Origin: JAVBMV01 sp031552145
GTDB taxonomy: Bacteria; Myxococcota; Myxococcia; Myxococcales; UBA5297
DNA length: 64,000 nucleotides
Direction of reading: 5' to 3'
Assembly: GCA_031552145.1 (NCBI GenBank)
Contig: JAVBMV010000008.1
Coordinates: 310,001-374,000, forward strand
Below are positions 41,569-50,213 of this stretch, in pieces. How positions within the stretch are numbered: the stretch's first letter is position 1; every line of letters starts with the position of its first letter. The notes below the pieces were generated by a model. That model had not been told where the DNA came from and ran no database searches. It saw nothing but the letters and a program-made list of their open reading frames with translations. Made by a program: the position numbers and the translations under genes.

Positions 41569-42078
41569 ATGGAATCGACGCCAACCTGGATACAGGCCTC
41601 GCTGGGAAACCCACGCCGCGCCGCGCTCGCCGCGCTGCTGCTCGCCACCTCGTGCACCTGCGGCGACGGCCCCGCAAAAATCTCGAGTGCACCGAGTGAG
41701 CCGACCTCTGCCACGCCCGCGCAGAGAGGATCTCATGGCCCTCGGTTCGGTGCCGTGGCGCGCGCGAATGGCGCCGAGTTGCCGCTCTTGCCAGATCGCC
41801 CAACCGAGGCAGTTCCGACCGAGGCCAGCTTTAGCCTCGAGGTCGATCGCCGCATCGAGGGCCTCCAACTCAGGCTCTACGACGAGAACTATCGTCTGGT
41901 GCCGTCGTCCGATTCGCTCCTTCTCGATATTTCGTCGACCACTTACCGGCTCACGCCTTCGGAGCCGCTCGCGGGCGAACGCCGCTTCACGTTGGCGGTC
42001 GAGGGGCTCTCCTCCGGGGATGAGCGGAGCCAGGCCGAGGCGCCGCGCTATCGTTTCCGCACGGCGCCTCGAAAGTAG
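41569..42078 (+). CDS. Uncharacterised lipoprotein
   Basis: 169 residues. The N-terminal AALAALLLATSCTC looks like a type II signal ending in a lipidated Cys. Residues 30-75 are low-complexity Ser/Thr/Pro/Ala. The remainder resembles a small beta domain (ASFSLEVDRRIEGLQLRLYDENYRLVPS, then TYRLTPSEPLAGERRFTLAVEGLSS). No family recognised. No clear ribosome site precedes the ATG. It is divergent from the BtaA-like gene and convergent with lptE, with 31 bp between. Confidence 0.55.
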   Translation: MESTPTWIQASLGNPRRAALAALLLATSCTCGDGPAKISSAPSEPTSATPAQRGSHGPRFGAVARANGAELPLLPDRPTEAVPTEASFSLEVDRRIEGLQLRLYDENYRLVPSSDSLLLDISSTTYRLTPSEPLAGERRFTLAVEGLSSGDERSQAEAPRYRFRTAPRK

Positions 42079-42109
42079 CGCCGCGCGCTCCTGCGCTCTG
42101 GTCCCCACG

Positions 42110-42673
42110 TCACCAGCGCGTAGTTAGATTCTCGACAGCGCGAGCCATGAGGCTGCTCGCCAGGCGCCGCAGCGCCAGGGCGCGCTGGGCTTCGGTCCTC
42201 GCATAGAGCTCCGCCGAGGCGCTGGGGTTGGCGACATCACTCCTTCCAGGCGAATGCTCCTCGCTCCCAACGACCCGCGTCGACGCAACCTCTTCGCCGC
42301 CTCTGAAGAGCTTGACGGTCACGGCGGCGCTGACCCGATAGAGCGCTTTGTGCGAAGCCTCGGCGACACGGCCATCGACCTCGCTGCGGGTCAGTGTCTC
42401 GAGCCACGAGGGGGTCGTCAGCTCCTCGATCTCGCCCAACGCCACCAGGTCGGAGGCCTCGCCCCCCTCCAGCCCTCTTCGTTGGAGCTCCAATCGAAAA
42501 GCATCGGTGAACCAGCCCTCGACACCGACCTCGGGGGTCAAGTTTCTAAAGACGGGCACATAGGCGCTCCGCGCCTCCCCCGGGAGGCTGGAGCGCGAAG
42601 CCAACTGGTAGCCGCAGGCGCCAGCCAAAAGGAGCAGCGTCAGCGCCGCGATCTGCAGCCGCGCGCGCCTCAT
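42110..42673 (-). CDS. lptE: LPS-assembly lipoprotein LptE
   Basis: 187 residues. Type II signal peptide: LLLLAGACGYQL with lipobox AGAC. The mature part follows the LptE pattern (CGYQLASRS, AYVPVFRNLTPEVGVEGWFTDAFRLELQRRG, then helices with RTEAQRALALRRLASSLMARAVENL). LptE plugs the LptD barrel in the outer membrane and helps insert lipopolysaccharide. Its ATG overlaps the leuS stop (ATGA), the usual leuS-lptE coupling. Length is normal. It fits the diderm biology seen elsewhere in the window. Confidence 0.9.
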   Translation of the reverse strand: MRRARLQIAALTLLLLAGACGYQLASRSSLPGEARSAYVPVFRNLTPEVGVEGWFTDAFRLELQRRGLEGGEASDLVALGEIEELTTPSWLETLTRSEVDGRVAEASHKALYRVSAAVTVKLFRGGEEVASTRVVGSEEHSPGRSDVANPSASAELYARTEAQRALALRRLASSLMARAVENLTTRW

Positions 42674-45162
42674 CCGACGACGAAGTTGAGCAGCCGTTTG
42701 GGGACGAAGACCACCTTGCGGATGGCCTTGCCCTCCAGGTGAGCCAATACCTTGGGGTCGCTCTTCGCTAGCGCGGCGACCTCCGCTTCGCCGGCCTCGG
42801 GCGCCACCTCTACCTGGCCCCGGAGCTTGCCATTCACCTGGACCGCATAGACGACGCTCTGCGCGGCGGCGAGCGCCGGCTCATGTTCAGGCCAGGGATG
42901 GCGCTGCAGGCTTCCAGGGAGGCCATAGAGCTCTCCGAGTTCATCGGCGAGGTGCGGAGCGAAGGGAGAGAGCGCAAAGGCGAGGAGCCGTATCGCCTCC
43001 CCCATCGCGGCGCGGGTCTCGTCATCGGGGGCGGGGGGCATCGGCATGAGGAAGTTGACCAGCTCCATGGTGCGGGAGATGGCTGTGTTGAAGGAGAGCC
43101 GCTCCAGCTCCTCGGTCACATGCTTGATCATGCGGTGCGCGGCGCGCCGAATCTCGAGCGCCTGCGCGTTCTCTCCACCCGCGGAGGGCGCGGGCGCCGT
43201 GGCGCAGGCGCGCTGCGCGTAAGCCAACCTCCAGACACGGCCGAGGAAGCGGCTGCATCCCTCGACCTGCTCATCGGACCAATCGATATCTTTCTCTGGA
43301 GGGCCGGCGAAGAGGACGAAGGTGCGCGCGGAGTCGGCGCCGAAGCGCCCGACGATCTCGCTGGGCGAGACGACGTTGCCCCAGCGCTTCGACATCTTTC
43401 GTCCATCGGGCCCATTGACGATGCCCTGGGTGACCAGCCGCTTGACGGGCTCATCCGTCGGAACCAGCCCCATCTCGTGCATCACCATCGACCAGAAGCG
43501 GAAGTAGAGCAGATGCATCACGGCATGCTCCGGACCTCCCACGTAGACGTCGACCGGCAAGAGCCGCGCAGCCTCCCGCGCATCGAAGGGCGCAGTGGTG
43601 CACTGCGGAGAGAGATAGCGTGCGTAGTACCAGGCCGAATCGACGAAGGTATCCATCGTCTCGGTCTCGCGCCGCGCGGGACCGCCACACTTCGGGCAGG
43701 AGGTGTTGACGAACTCGGGCACCTTGGAGAGCGGCGGTTCGCCGCGCCCCGTCAGCACCTTGGAGACGTCGATCATCGGCAGCGCCACGGGAAGCTGTTC
43801 GATGGGCACCTCGAACCCTTCGCTCCCGCCCGGGCAGCGCTCGCAATAGATGATGGGGATGGGGGTGCCCCAGTAGCGCTGCCGAGAAAAGCCCCAGTCG
43901 CGTTGACGCCAGGTCACCTCGGGGCTGCCCAGTCCGCGTTCTTTCAGCGCGAGCGCCACGCGCTTGCGCCCCTCCTCCGAAGAGAGGCCGTCGAACTCAC
44001 CGGAACGCTCCATCACGCCTTCGTCGGTGAAGGCCTCCTGTAGCGTGCTGTTCTCGAGCGTCGCCGGGGCAGCATGAGGCCTAATCACGGTCTTGATGGG
44101 CAGCCCATATTTTTTGGCGAAGGAGAAGTCGCGGGCGTCGTGCGCCGGGACGCTCATCACCGCCCCCGTGCCATAGTCGGAGAGGACGAAGTTGGCCACC
44201 CAGACCGGCAGCGACTCGCCGGTAAATGGATGGAGCACATAGCTTCCGGTGAAGAGCCCCTCCTTCTCGAGCTCCTCGCCTGCCTTGCAGAGCGCCGCCT
44301 TGCGAGTCTGTTCCGCGGCGAAGGCCGCGAGCTTCGCGCTCGTCTCTCCGGTCGCGAGCGAAGCTGCCAGCGGATGGTCTGGCGCGATGGCCAGGTAGGT
44401 CACGCCAAAGAGCGTATCGGCCCGGGTGGTGAAGACCTTGAGCGACTCCTCCCTCCCCTGGAGCTTGAATTGGATGAAGGCACCCTCGGAGCGGCCAATC
44501 CAGTGGCGCTGCATCGAGGTGACGCGATCGGGCCACTCCGTCAGTTGGTCGAGTCCGGCGAGCAGCTTCTCCGAAAACCGGGTAATGCGGAATGCCCACT
44601 CCGGCATCTGGCGCACCTGCACCGGATCGCCCGAGCGCTCGCAGAGTCCATCCTTCACCTGCTCGTTCGCGATGACCGTCGCGCAGCCGGGGCACCAGTT
44701 GACCTTGCTGGTGCGGCGGTAGACCAGTCCGCGCTCCTTCATCTTGAGGAAGAACCACTGATTCCAGCGGTAGTAGTCGGCGTCACAGGTGGCGAACTCG
44801 CGCGTCCAATCATAGGAGTAGCCCACCGAGAGCATCTCGGCCTTGAACTGGGCCACATTCTCTCGCGTGCGCTCCGCGGGATGGCGGCCATCCTTGATGG
44901 CGGCGTTCTCCGCCGGAAGGCCGAGCGCGTCCCACCCCATCGGGTGAAGCACATCAAAGCCGCGCATCCGGTAATAGCGCGCCAGCACGTCGCCGATCAG
45001 ATAGTTGCGCACGTGCCCCATGTGCATCTTCCCCGAGGGATAGGGGAACATCTCGAGCACATAGCGCTTGGGGCCAACCCCCTTTACTCGGAAGAGCTTC
45101 TCCTCCTCCCAGCGCTGCTGCCACTTGGACTCGATCGATGCGGGCACATAGCGTTCGTTCAC
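42670..45162 (-). CDS. leuS: Leucyl-tRNA synthetase
   Basis: About 830 residues of a class Ia synthetase. The ATP-binding HIGH-type motif is HMGH in PYPSGKMHMGHVRNYLIGD, the KMSKS loop is KMSKRWGN, the connective editing domain lies between, and the zinc-like cysteine pairs are present (e.g. CPGCATVI, CPKCGGPA). It charges tRNA-Leu with leucine and edits mischarged valine or isoleucine. The GTG at 45162 is set by AAGGAG 8 bases upstream; an earlier frame opening upstream lacks support. LptE follows in the same operon. Confidence 0.98.
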   Translation of the reverse strand: MNERYVPASIESKWQQRWEEEKLFRVKGVGPKRYVLEMFPYPSGKMHMGHVRNYLIGDVLARYYRMRGFDVLHPMGWDALGLPAENAAIKDGRHPAERTRENVAQFKAEMLSVGYSYDWTREFATCDADYYRWNQWFFLKMKERGLVYRRTSKVNWCPGCATVIANEQVKDGLCERSGDPVQVRQMPEWAFRITRFSEKLLAGLDQLTEWPDRVTSMQRHWIGRSEGAFIQFKLQGREESLKVFTTRADTLFGVTYLAIAPDHPLAASLATGETSAKLAAFAAEQTRKAALCKAGEELEKEGLFTGSYVLHPFTGESLPVWVANFVLSDYGTGAVMSVPAHDARDFSFAKKYGLPIKTVIRPHAAPATLENSTLQEAFTDEGVMERSGEFDGLSSEEGRKRVALALKERGLGSPEVTWRQRDWGFSRQRYWGTPIPIIYCERCPGGSEGFEVPIEQLPVALPMIDVSKVLTGRGEPPLSKVPEFVNTSCPKCGGPARRETETMDTFVDSAWYYARYLSPQCTTAPFDAREAARLLPVDVYVGGPEHAVMHLLYFRFWSMVMHEMGLVPTDEPVKRLVTQGIVNGPDGRKMSKRWGNVVSPSEIVGRFGADSARTFVLFAGPPEKDIDWSDEQVEGCSRFLGRVWRLAYAQRACATAPAPSAGGENAQALEIRRAAHRMIKHVTEELERLSFNTAISRTMELVNFLMPMPPAPDDETRAAMGEAIRLLAFALSPFAPHLADELGELYGLPGSLQRHPWPEHEPALAAAQSVVYAVQVNGKLRGQVEVAPEAGEAEVAALAKSDPKVLAHLEGKAIRKVVFVPKRLLNFVVG

Positions 45163-45239
45163 GGCGCTCTCCTTACTAAGCACAGAGCGGGCGTTATACG
45201 GGTCGCGGTGGCCCAAGGGCAACGGGAGCGCGCGCCGCG

Positions 45240-46499
45240 CTAGAGGAGGGAATCCTTCTTGTCTCGGCAGAGCTCCTCACGCCACGGGAAGAGCGGCCGC
45301 ACCTCCGAGCGCTCCTGCACCTCGAAGAGCTGGAACTGCGCCGTGGGCGCACGCCAACAGTCGCGCCGTTTCGAGAGCTGCGAGCAGAGCTGGCCGAGCA
45401 CTTCGCCGGGTCCCTCCACCAGGCGCCAGATCGTGGGCATGACAGCGGTCGCCTCTCCACCATAGGCCATGATGACGCCGCTCCGCGCCCGCCCCAGAGC
45501 GATGGCCCGCTCCGCGGGCTCCATGTTTGGGAGCGCTGCCGGGGGGCGCGCGACCGTCACGGTCACGGTCGCCTCCTCGAGATGAAAGTCTCTCAAGGGC
45601 ATCGAGCCCACGTCGCTCGCGGGGGCAGCGAGCGCGGCGACGACGAGCCCCTCGATGAGCGCCGTGCCCGGTTGGAAATGACCGGCGCGCGCAACCACAT
45701 CTCCATCGACGCTCACCGCGACCTGGACGCCTCTGCTGGCGCGGAGCCTGGGCAGCTTGAGGAGGACCGTCTCGGGGACGCTCTCGTCGAGGTAATGGCG
45801 CAGCTTCGTGGTGAGAGTGTCGCGCGCGATGGAGAGGAGCGCCTCCATTTCGAGGTCACTCAGCACGAAGCGATCGATGAAGAGGGCGGCGCTCCCCTCC
45901 CCTGCCCCGGCCAGAAGCGGGGTAGGGGTGGCCATCAGCGCGGCAGCGAGCTCGGCGACGAGCGGCATGGCGCCCAGTCCGCTGCAGCGGCGGAGCGCGT
46001 CGCTCTCCATGTCGAGGAGCGCCTCCTCGCATCCGGCGAAGCGCCGAGACGTGAGCGGCGCGGCGACGAGGATGAGCGGACGCTCCGCCCCTTGCGTCTG
46101 GGCGACCACCGCCTTGGCCACCTCCGCCAGCGATTCACCTGCAAGCTCACGCGCCGAGAGCTCTCGATAGAGCGTCTTGGCGCCTCCCTCTTCCGCGCCC
46201 AGTGCGCCAAGCTTCGTACGCGCCAGCGCGCGCAGGCGCGCCTCGCCCTCCTTGGCGCTGGTCCCATCGGTGAGCGCGACGAGCAGCAACAAGTCGAAAG
46301 AGCGGGAGAGCCTTCCCGCCAGGAGCACCATCGCCGCGCCATCGGCCTCCGGCCCATTGCCGATCGGGATGAGCGCCATCGGCACCCTGGGCGCCTCTTC
46401 CTGGGCCGCGGCGCGAGGTGCGCAGAGGCAGAGAGCGAGGAGCAGCCCTAGGGGGGCAAAGAGCGGAGAGCCAGAAGGGTTTCGCCTGCGTGTGAACAT
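45240..46499 (-). CDS. Secreted Memo-like/AMMECR1-like two-domain protein
   Basis: 419 residues. The signal peptide ends CAPRAAAQEE. Residues about 40-212 look like a degenerate Memo-type domain (VPMALIPIGNGPEADGAAMVLLAGRLSRSFDLLLLVALTDG, RPLILVAAPLTSRRFAGCEE, RCSGLGAMPLVAELAAAL). Residues about 217-398 follow the AMMECR1 layout: ALLSIARDTLTTKLRH, then ALGRARSGVIMAYGGEATAVMPTIWRL and QLCSQLSKRRDCWRAPTAQFQLFEVQE. The normally conserved AMMECR1 motif RGCIG is missing (it reads ARAGHF). In other genomes Memo, AMMECR1 and a radical-SAM enzyme form a cytosolic set; this copy is exported. Domain calls are by eye and moderate. It sits 77 bp upstream of leuS. Confidence 0.6.
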   Translation of the reverse strand: MFTRRRNPSGSPLFAPLGLLLALCLCAPRAAAQEEAPRVPMALIPIGNGPEADGAAMVLLAGRLSRSFDLLLLVALTDGTSAKEGEARLRALARTKLGALGAEEGGAKTLYRELSARELAGESLAEVAKAVVAQTQGAERPLILVAAPLTSRRFAGCEEALLDMESDALRRCSGLGAMPLVAELAAALMATPTPLLAGAGEGSAALFIDRFVLSDLEMEALLSIARDTLTTKLRHYLDESVPETVLLKLPRLRASRGVQVAVSVDGDVVARAGHFQPGTALIEGLVVAALAAPASDVGSMPLRDFHLEEATVTVTVARPPAALPNMEPAERAIALGRARSGVIMAYGGEATAVMPTIWRLVEGPGEVLGQLCSQLSKRRDCWRAPTAQFQLFEVQERSEVRPLFPWREELCRDKKDSLL

Positions 46500-46574
46500 G
46501 TGAGGACTCGTTGCAGCGCATGGGCGCGGTTCGGCCACCGCGACCCGCATCGCCACTCGATATCATCCCGTGCC

Positions 46575-46603
46575 TTGTGAGCGCGAGCGTTGAGGGCTAG
46601 ATT
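46575..46603 (+). promoter_or_regulatory. Candidate promoter of asnS
   Basis: TTGTGA (46575-46580) and TAGATT (46598-46603) are 17 bases apart. Both boxes match the sigma-70 consensus at four of six positions. The start would lie about 35 bases before the asnS ATG. Confidence 0.4.
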
Positions 46604-46643
46604 CGCCCACTTTCCAAGCGGCGCACCTAAGGAGCACGAGACG

Positions 46644-47945
46644 ATGGCACGGGTCTATATCGCGGAGATCGCGAAGCATGTCGGGACAGAGGTTACGCTC
46701 GAGGGATGGCTGCACAACCGCAGCTCCAAGGGCAAGCTCCACTTCCTGCAGGTTCGCGACGGGACCGGGACCATCCAGTGTGTCGTCTTCAAAGGAGACG
46801 TGGACGAGAAGACCTTCTTCGAGGCCGATCACCTCCCGCAGGAGAGCTCGATTCGCATCACGGGGACGGTGCGCGAGGAAAAGCGCAGCCCCCTAGGCTT
46901 CGAACTGGGCGTCCGCGCACTCGAGGTCGTGGCGCGCCCCACCGAGGAGTTCCCGCTTGGGCACAAGGAGCATGGCGTCGCCTTCCTGATGGAGAAGCGG
47001 CACCTGTGGCTGCGCAGCGCCCGTCAGAACGCCGTCCTTCGGATCCGCCACTCGATTATCAAGGCGATCCGCGACTACTTCGACTCCAACGGCTTCACGC
47101 TCTTCGATGCGCCCATCCTCACGCCCTCCGCGGCAGAGGGGACGAGCACTCTCTTCGAGATCCCTTACTTCGACATGGGGAAGGCCTACCTCACGCAGTC
47201 GGGTCAGCTCTATGGCGAGGCGGGGGCAGCGGCGCTGGGCAAGATCTACGTCTTCGGCCCTACATTTCGAGCCGAGAAGAGCAAGACGCGGCGCCACCTC
47301 ACCGAGTTCTGGATGGTGGAGCCCGAGGTCGCCTTCATGGATCTGGCGGGCGACATGGACTTGATGGAGGACTTCGTCTGCTCCGTGGTCCAGACGGTGC
47401 TCGCCAAGCACAGGCGAGAGTTGGCGGAGGTGCTGGAGCGCGACGTGACGGTGCTCGACCGCGTCCAGAAGCCCTTCCCCCGCATCACCTACTCCGAGGG
47501 GATCGAGCGGATCCTGTCAGCCGGCCACTCCATCGCGTGGGGCGACGACATCGGCGGTGACGAGGAGACGATCCTGGCCAACCAGTTCGATCGCCCCGTG
47601 CTCATGCACCGCTTCCCCGCCCAGATGAAGGCCTTCTACTTCAAGAAGGATCCAAACGATCCGCGCCTCGCGCTTGGCTGCGACATGCTGGCGCCCGAGG
47701 GCTACGGCGAGATCATCGGCGGCGGCGAACGCGAGGAGGACTACGCCAAGTTGCTCGCCAGTATCGACGCGCACAAGCTCCCTCGGTCGGCCTTCGAGTG
47801 GTACCTCGACCTGCGCAAGTTTGGCACCTTCCCCCACGCGGGCTTCGGACTCGGGATCGAGCGCACGGTCGCATGGATATGTGGCCTGCACCATGTGCGC
47901 GAGACCATCCCCTTCGCCCGCATGATGGAGCGCCTCTCGCCCTAG
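46644..47945 (+). CDS. asnS: Asparaginyl-tRNA synthetase
   Basis: 433 residues. An N-terminal OB-fold anticodon-binding domain (TLEGWLHNRSSKGKLHFLQVRDGTG) leads to the class IIb catalytic core: AEGTSTLFEIPYFD (flipping loop), motif 2 TFRAEKSKTRRHLTEFWMVEPE, and motif 3 GFGLGIERTVAWICG. The Asn-type markers are seen in the loop regions rather than Asp-type. It makes Asn-tRNA directly, so no transamidation is needed for Asn. The ATG at 46644 follows AAGGAG about 10 bases away. It is divergent from the secreted Memo/AMMECR1-like gene. Confidence 0.96.
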   Translation: MARVYIAEIAKHVGTEVTLEGWLHNRSSKGKLHFLQVRDGTGTIQCVVFKGDVDEKTFFEADHLPQESSIRITGTVREEKRSPLGFELGVRALEVVARPTEEFPLGHKEHGVAFLMEKRHLWLRSARQNAVLRIRHSIIKAIRDYFDSNGFTLFDAPILTPSAAEGTSTLFEIPYFDMGKAYLTQSGQLYGEAGAAALGKIYVFGPTFRAEKSKTRRHLTEFWMVEPEVAFMDLAGDMDLMEDFVCSVVQTVLAKHRRELAEVLERDVTVLDRVQKPFPRITYSEGIERILSAGHSIAWGDDIGGDEETILANQFDRPVLMHRFPAQMKAFYFKKDPNDPRLALGCDMLAPEGYGEIIGGGEREEDYAKLLASIDAHKLPRSAFEWYLDLRKFGTFPHAGFGLGIERTVAWICGLHHVRETIPFARMMERLSP

Positions 47946-48058
47946 CCCTGGGTCGAGCGTCGAGCCAAAGGTGTTGCCTCCCGCGCGCCGTTGGCCGAGA
48001 ATGGTCCAACTTTCGACGGCCCTTCGCCAGCGCGTCGGAGTCCGGAGGCGGGCGGCGC

Positions 48059-48820
48059 GTGAATCGGTCAGAACATTCAGTCTTTCAGCTCAAGAGAGTG
48101 ACGGCGCTCATCGGTCCCTACGGGAGCGGGAAGAGCGAGCTCTCCCTGGCGCTCGCGCTCCAAGGCGTGCGAAGCCTGGGGGACCAGGCCAGCGGCCGGA
48201 TCTTTCTGTGCGACATGGATGTCTTGAAGCCCTATTTTCGCTCGCGCGAGCTAGGGATGAAGATGACCGAGGAGGGCGTGCAGGTGGTGGCGCCCGCCGG
48301 CGCGCTCGCCAACAGCGATCTGCCCATCATGGCACCCGAGGTGAGAGGCGCTGTCGAGCGCTCCGACGCGATCGTATTGCTCGACGTGGGGGGCGACCCA
48401 GTCGGCGCCCGCGCGCTGGGCTCCATCGCCGACGTCGTCTCGGTGGCCGATCACGACCTTCTGTTGGTGCTCAATCGATATCGCCCCTTCATGGAAAGCA
48501 CCGAGCGCGTCCTGGCGCAGATCGCCCAGATCGAGGGCGCGGCAACCATGAAGGTTACGGGGATCATCTCCAACACCAACCTCCTGGAGGAGACAACGAA
48601 GGGGGACGTGGAGTGGGGCCTGGAACTGGCGCGCGAGGTCTCCGCCTCTCTCTCGATCCCAATCCGTCTTCTCGCCGTGCCAGAGGGACTCGCCGCCGAC
48701 TTCGCGTCTCCCGGCCTCCCTCCGGTCGTCGCCATCCGAAGAAGAGTACTTCCCGATTTCCTGGGCGGGGTGATACTTGCGCCCAGAGAACGCTCCACGT
48801 CACCGAAGGAGAAACCATGA
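48059..48820 (+). CDS. P-loop NTPase leading the 2-oxoacid oxidoreductase operon
   Basis: 253 residues. A Walker A motif is seen in LIGPYGSGKSELSLALAL, with DMDVLKPYFRSRE and later VLLDVGGDPVGARALG, resembling CobQ/MinD-like nucleotide-binding proteins. It is followed, with ATGA overlap, by the delta subunit of a 2-oxoacid:ferredoxin oxidoreductase, a link known in some related genomes. It may help assembly or insert cofactors, but no activity is established. The GTG start at 48059 has GGAGG 10 bases upstream. The frame is open further back into asnS, which is not coding in this frame. Confidence 0.75.
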   Translation: MNRSEHSVFQLKRVTALIGPYGSGKSELSLALALQGVRSLGDQASGRIFLCDMDVLKPYFRSRELGMKMTEEGVQVVAPAGALANSDLPIMAPEVRGAVERSDAIVLLDVGGDPVGARALGSIADVVSVADHDLLLVLNRYRPFMESTERVLAQIAQIEGAATMKVTGIISNTNLLEETTKGDVEWGLELAREVSASLSIPIRLLAVPEGLAADFASPGLPPVVAIRRRVLPDFLGGVILAPRERSTSPKEKP

Positions 48821-49041
48821 ACCGTCTGGAGATCGATCAGGATCGGTGCAAGGCCTGTATGCTCTGCATCGACGTCTGTAACCGCAAGCTTCTCGCGCTC
48901 AGCGAGAAGGGGCTCAACGCGAAGGGCTTCCACGCCATCGAACAGCACGAGGCGGAGAAGTGCACGGCCTGTGCGCTCTGCGCGATCGTCTGCCCCGAGG
49001 GATGTTTCACTGTCTATAAAGAGGTAAAGAGCACCACCTGA
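48817..49041 (+). CDS. 2-oxoacid:ferredoxin oxidoreductase, delta (4Fe-4S) subunit
   Basis: 74 residues. Two 4Fe-4S motifs are visible: CKACMLCIDVCN and CTACALCAIVCPEGC, the pattern of the small ferredoxin-like delta subunit. It passes electrons from the catalytic subunits to ferredoxin. Its ATG overlaps the P-loop gene stop (ATGA), and it sits 44 bp before the alpha subunit gene. Confidence 0.92.
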   Translation: MNRLEIDQDRCKACMLCIDVCNRKLLALSEKGLNAKGFHAIEQHEAEKCTACALCAIVCPEGCFTVYKEVKSTT

Positions 49042-49085
49042 AACGCCAGTCGCTCGAGCGAAATTCGCCCGAGTCAGGAGCAGCC

Positions 49086-50153
49086 ATGGCCCAGCAGAGA
49101 CTGCTGATGAAGGGTGCGGAGGCGATCGCGGAGGCCGCGATTCGCGCCGGTTGCCACCACTTCTTCGGCTACCCCATCACCCCGCAGAACGAGATCCCGG
49201 AGTACATGTCGAAGCGCCTTCCTCAGGTAGGCGGCGTCTATGTGCAGGCGGAGAGCGAGCTCGCCGCCATCAACATGATCTACGGAGCAGGTGGCGCCGG
49301 CGCGCGCATCATGACCAGCTCCTCCAGCCCCGGCGTCTCGCTCATGTGCGAGGGCTTCTCCTACCTCATCGGCGCAGAGGTGCCGGCGGTGGTGGTCAAT
49401 ATCATGCGCGGCGGTCCTGGTCTCGGCGATATCGCGCCGGCCCAGAGCGACTATCTGCAGATGACGCGCGGCTTCGGCCACGGCGATCAGGCCGCGATGG
49501 TCCTGGCCCCCGCCAGCGTTCAGGAGGCTGTCGACATGATGTCGCTTGCCTTCGAGCTGGCCGACAAGTACCGCAACCCCTGCGTCGTGATCGGCGACGG
49601 CCTCATCGGTCAGATGATGGAGCCCGTCACCTTCGCCGATCAGGAGGCGCCGCGGGTCGAAAAGCCTTGGGCCACCACGGGCGCCAAGGGGCGCAAGTAC
49701 AACATCATCAACTCGCTCTACCTCGATCCCGAGGAGTTGGAGCGCCACGTCCACAAGCTGCAGAAGAAGTTCGATCTGATGCGCGAGACCGAGCAGCGGC
49801 ACGAGTCGTGGATGGTCGAGGATCATCCCGAGATCGTCATCTGCGCCTACGGTACGACGGCGCGCATCGCCAAGAGCGCGATCCGCGTGCTGCGCCAGCA
49901 GGGCATCAAGGTGGGACTCTTCCGCCCGATGACCGCCTGGCCCTTCCCCGAGAAGGGGCTGCGTGAGCTGGTCGAGCCGACCAAGCTCTTCCTCTCGGTG
50001 GAGATGAGCATGGGGCAGATGGTCCACGACATCCGCGCGATCGCGGAGGGAAAGCGACCGGTCCACTTCTTCGGAAGGACAGGCGGCGTCGTTCCCACGG
50101 TCGAGGAGATCGTCGCCAAGGTCAAGGAAGAGGTCCAGGGGCTTAGGACCTAA
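49086..50153 (+). CDS. vorB: 2-oxoacid:ferredoxin oxidoreductase alpha subunit (VorB type)
   Basis: 355 residues. The protein matches the VorB (3-methyl-2-oxobutanoate:ferredoxin oxidoreductase alpha) pattern closely: LMKGAEAIAEAAIRAGCHHFFGYPITPQNEIPEYM, QAESELAAINMIYGAGGAGARIMTSSSSPGVSLM, and VVNIMRGGPGLGDIAPAQSDYLQ. It provides half of the active site and probably binds the pyrimidine end of thiamine diphosphate. Enzymes of this type oxidise branched 2-oxoacids to acyl-CoA and reduced ferredoxin. It is one of four adjacent subunits (delta-alpha-beta-gamma). Substrate preference (valine-derived versus other oxoacids) needs assay. Confidence 0.92.
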   Translation: MAQQRLLMKGAEAIAEAAIRAGCHHFFGYPITPQNEIPEYMSKRLPQVGGVYVQAESELAAINMIYGAGGAGARIMTSSSSPGVSLMCEGFSYLIGAEVPAVVVNIMRGGPGLGDIAPAQSDYLQMTRGFGHGDQAAMVLAPASVQEAVDMMSLAFELADKYRNPCVVIGDGLIGQMMEPVTFADQEAPRVEKPWATTGAKGRKYNIINSLYLDPEELERHVHKLQKKFDLMRETEQRHESWMVEDHPEIVICAYGTTARIAKSAIRVLRQQGIKVGLFRPMTAWPFPEKGLRELVEPTKLFLSVEMSMGQMVHDIRAIAEGKRPVHFFGRTGGVVPTVEEIVAKVKEEVQGLRT

Positions 50154-50213
50154 CTATTTCGATGGAGCTCCTCATCGGGCCTGACTCGATGGGCGCTCCC
50201 CGAGGTGAGAACT

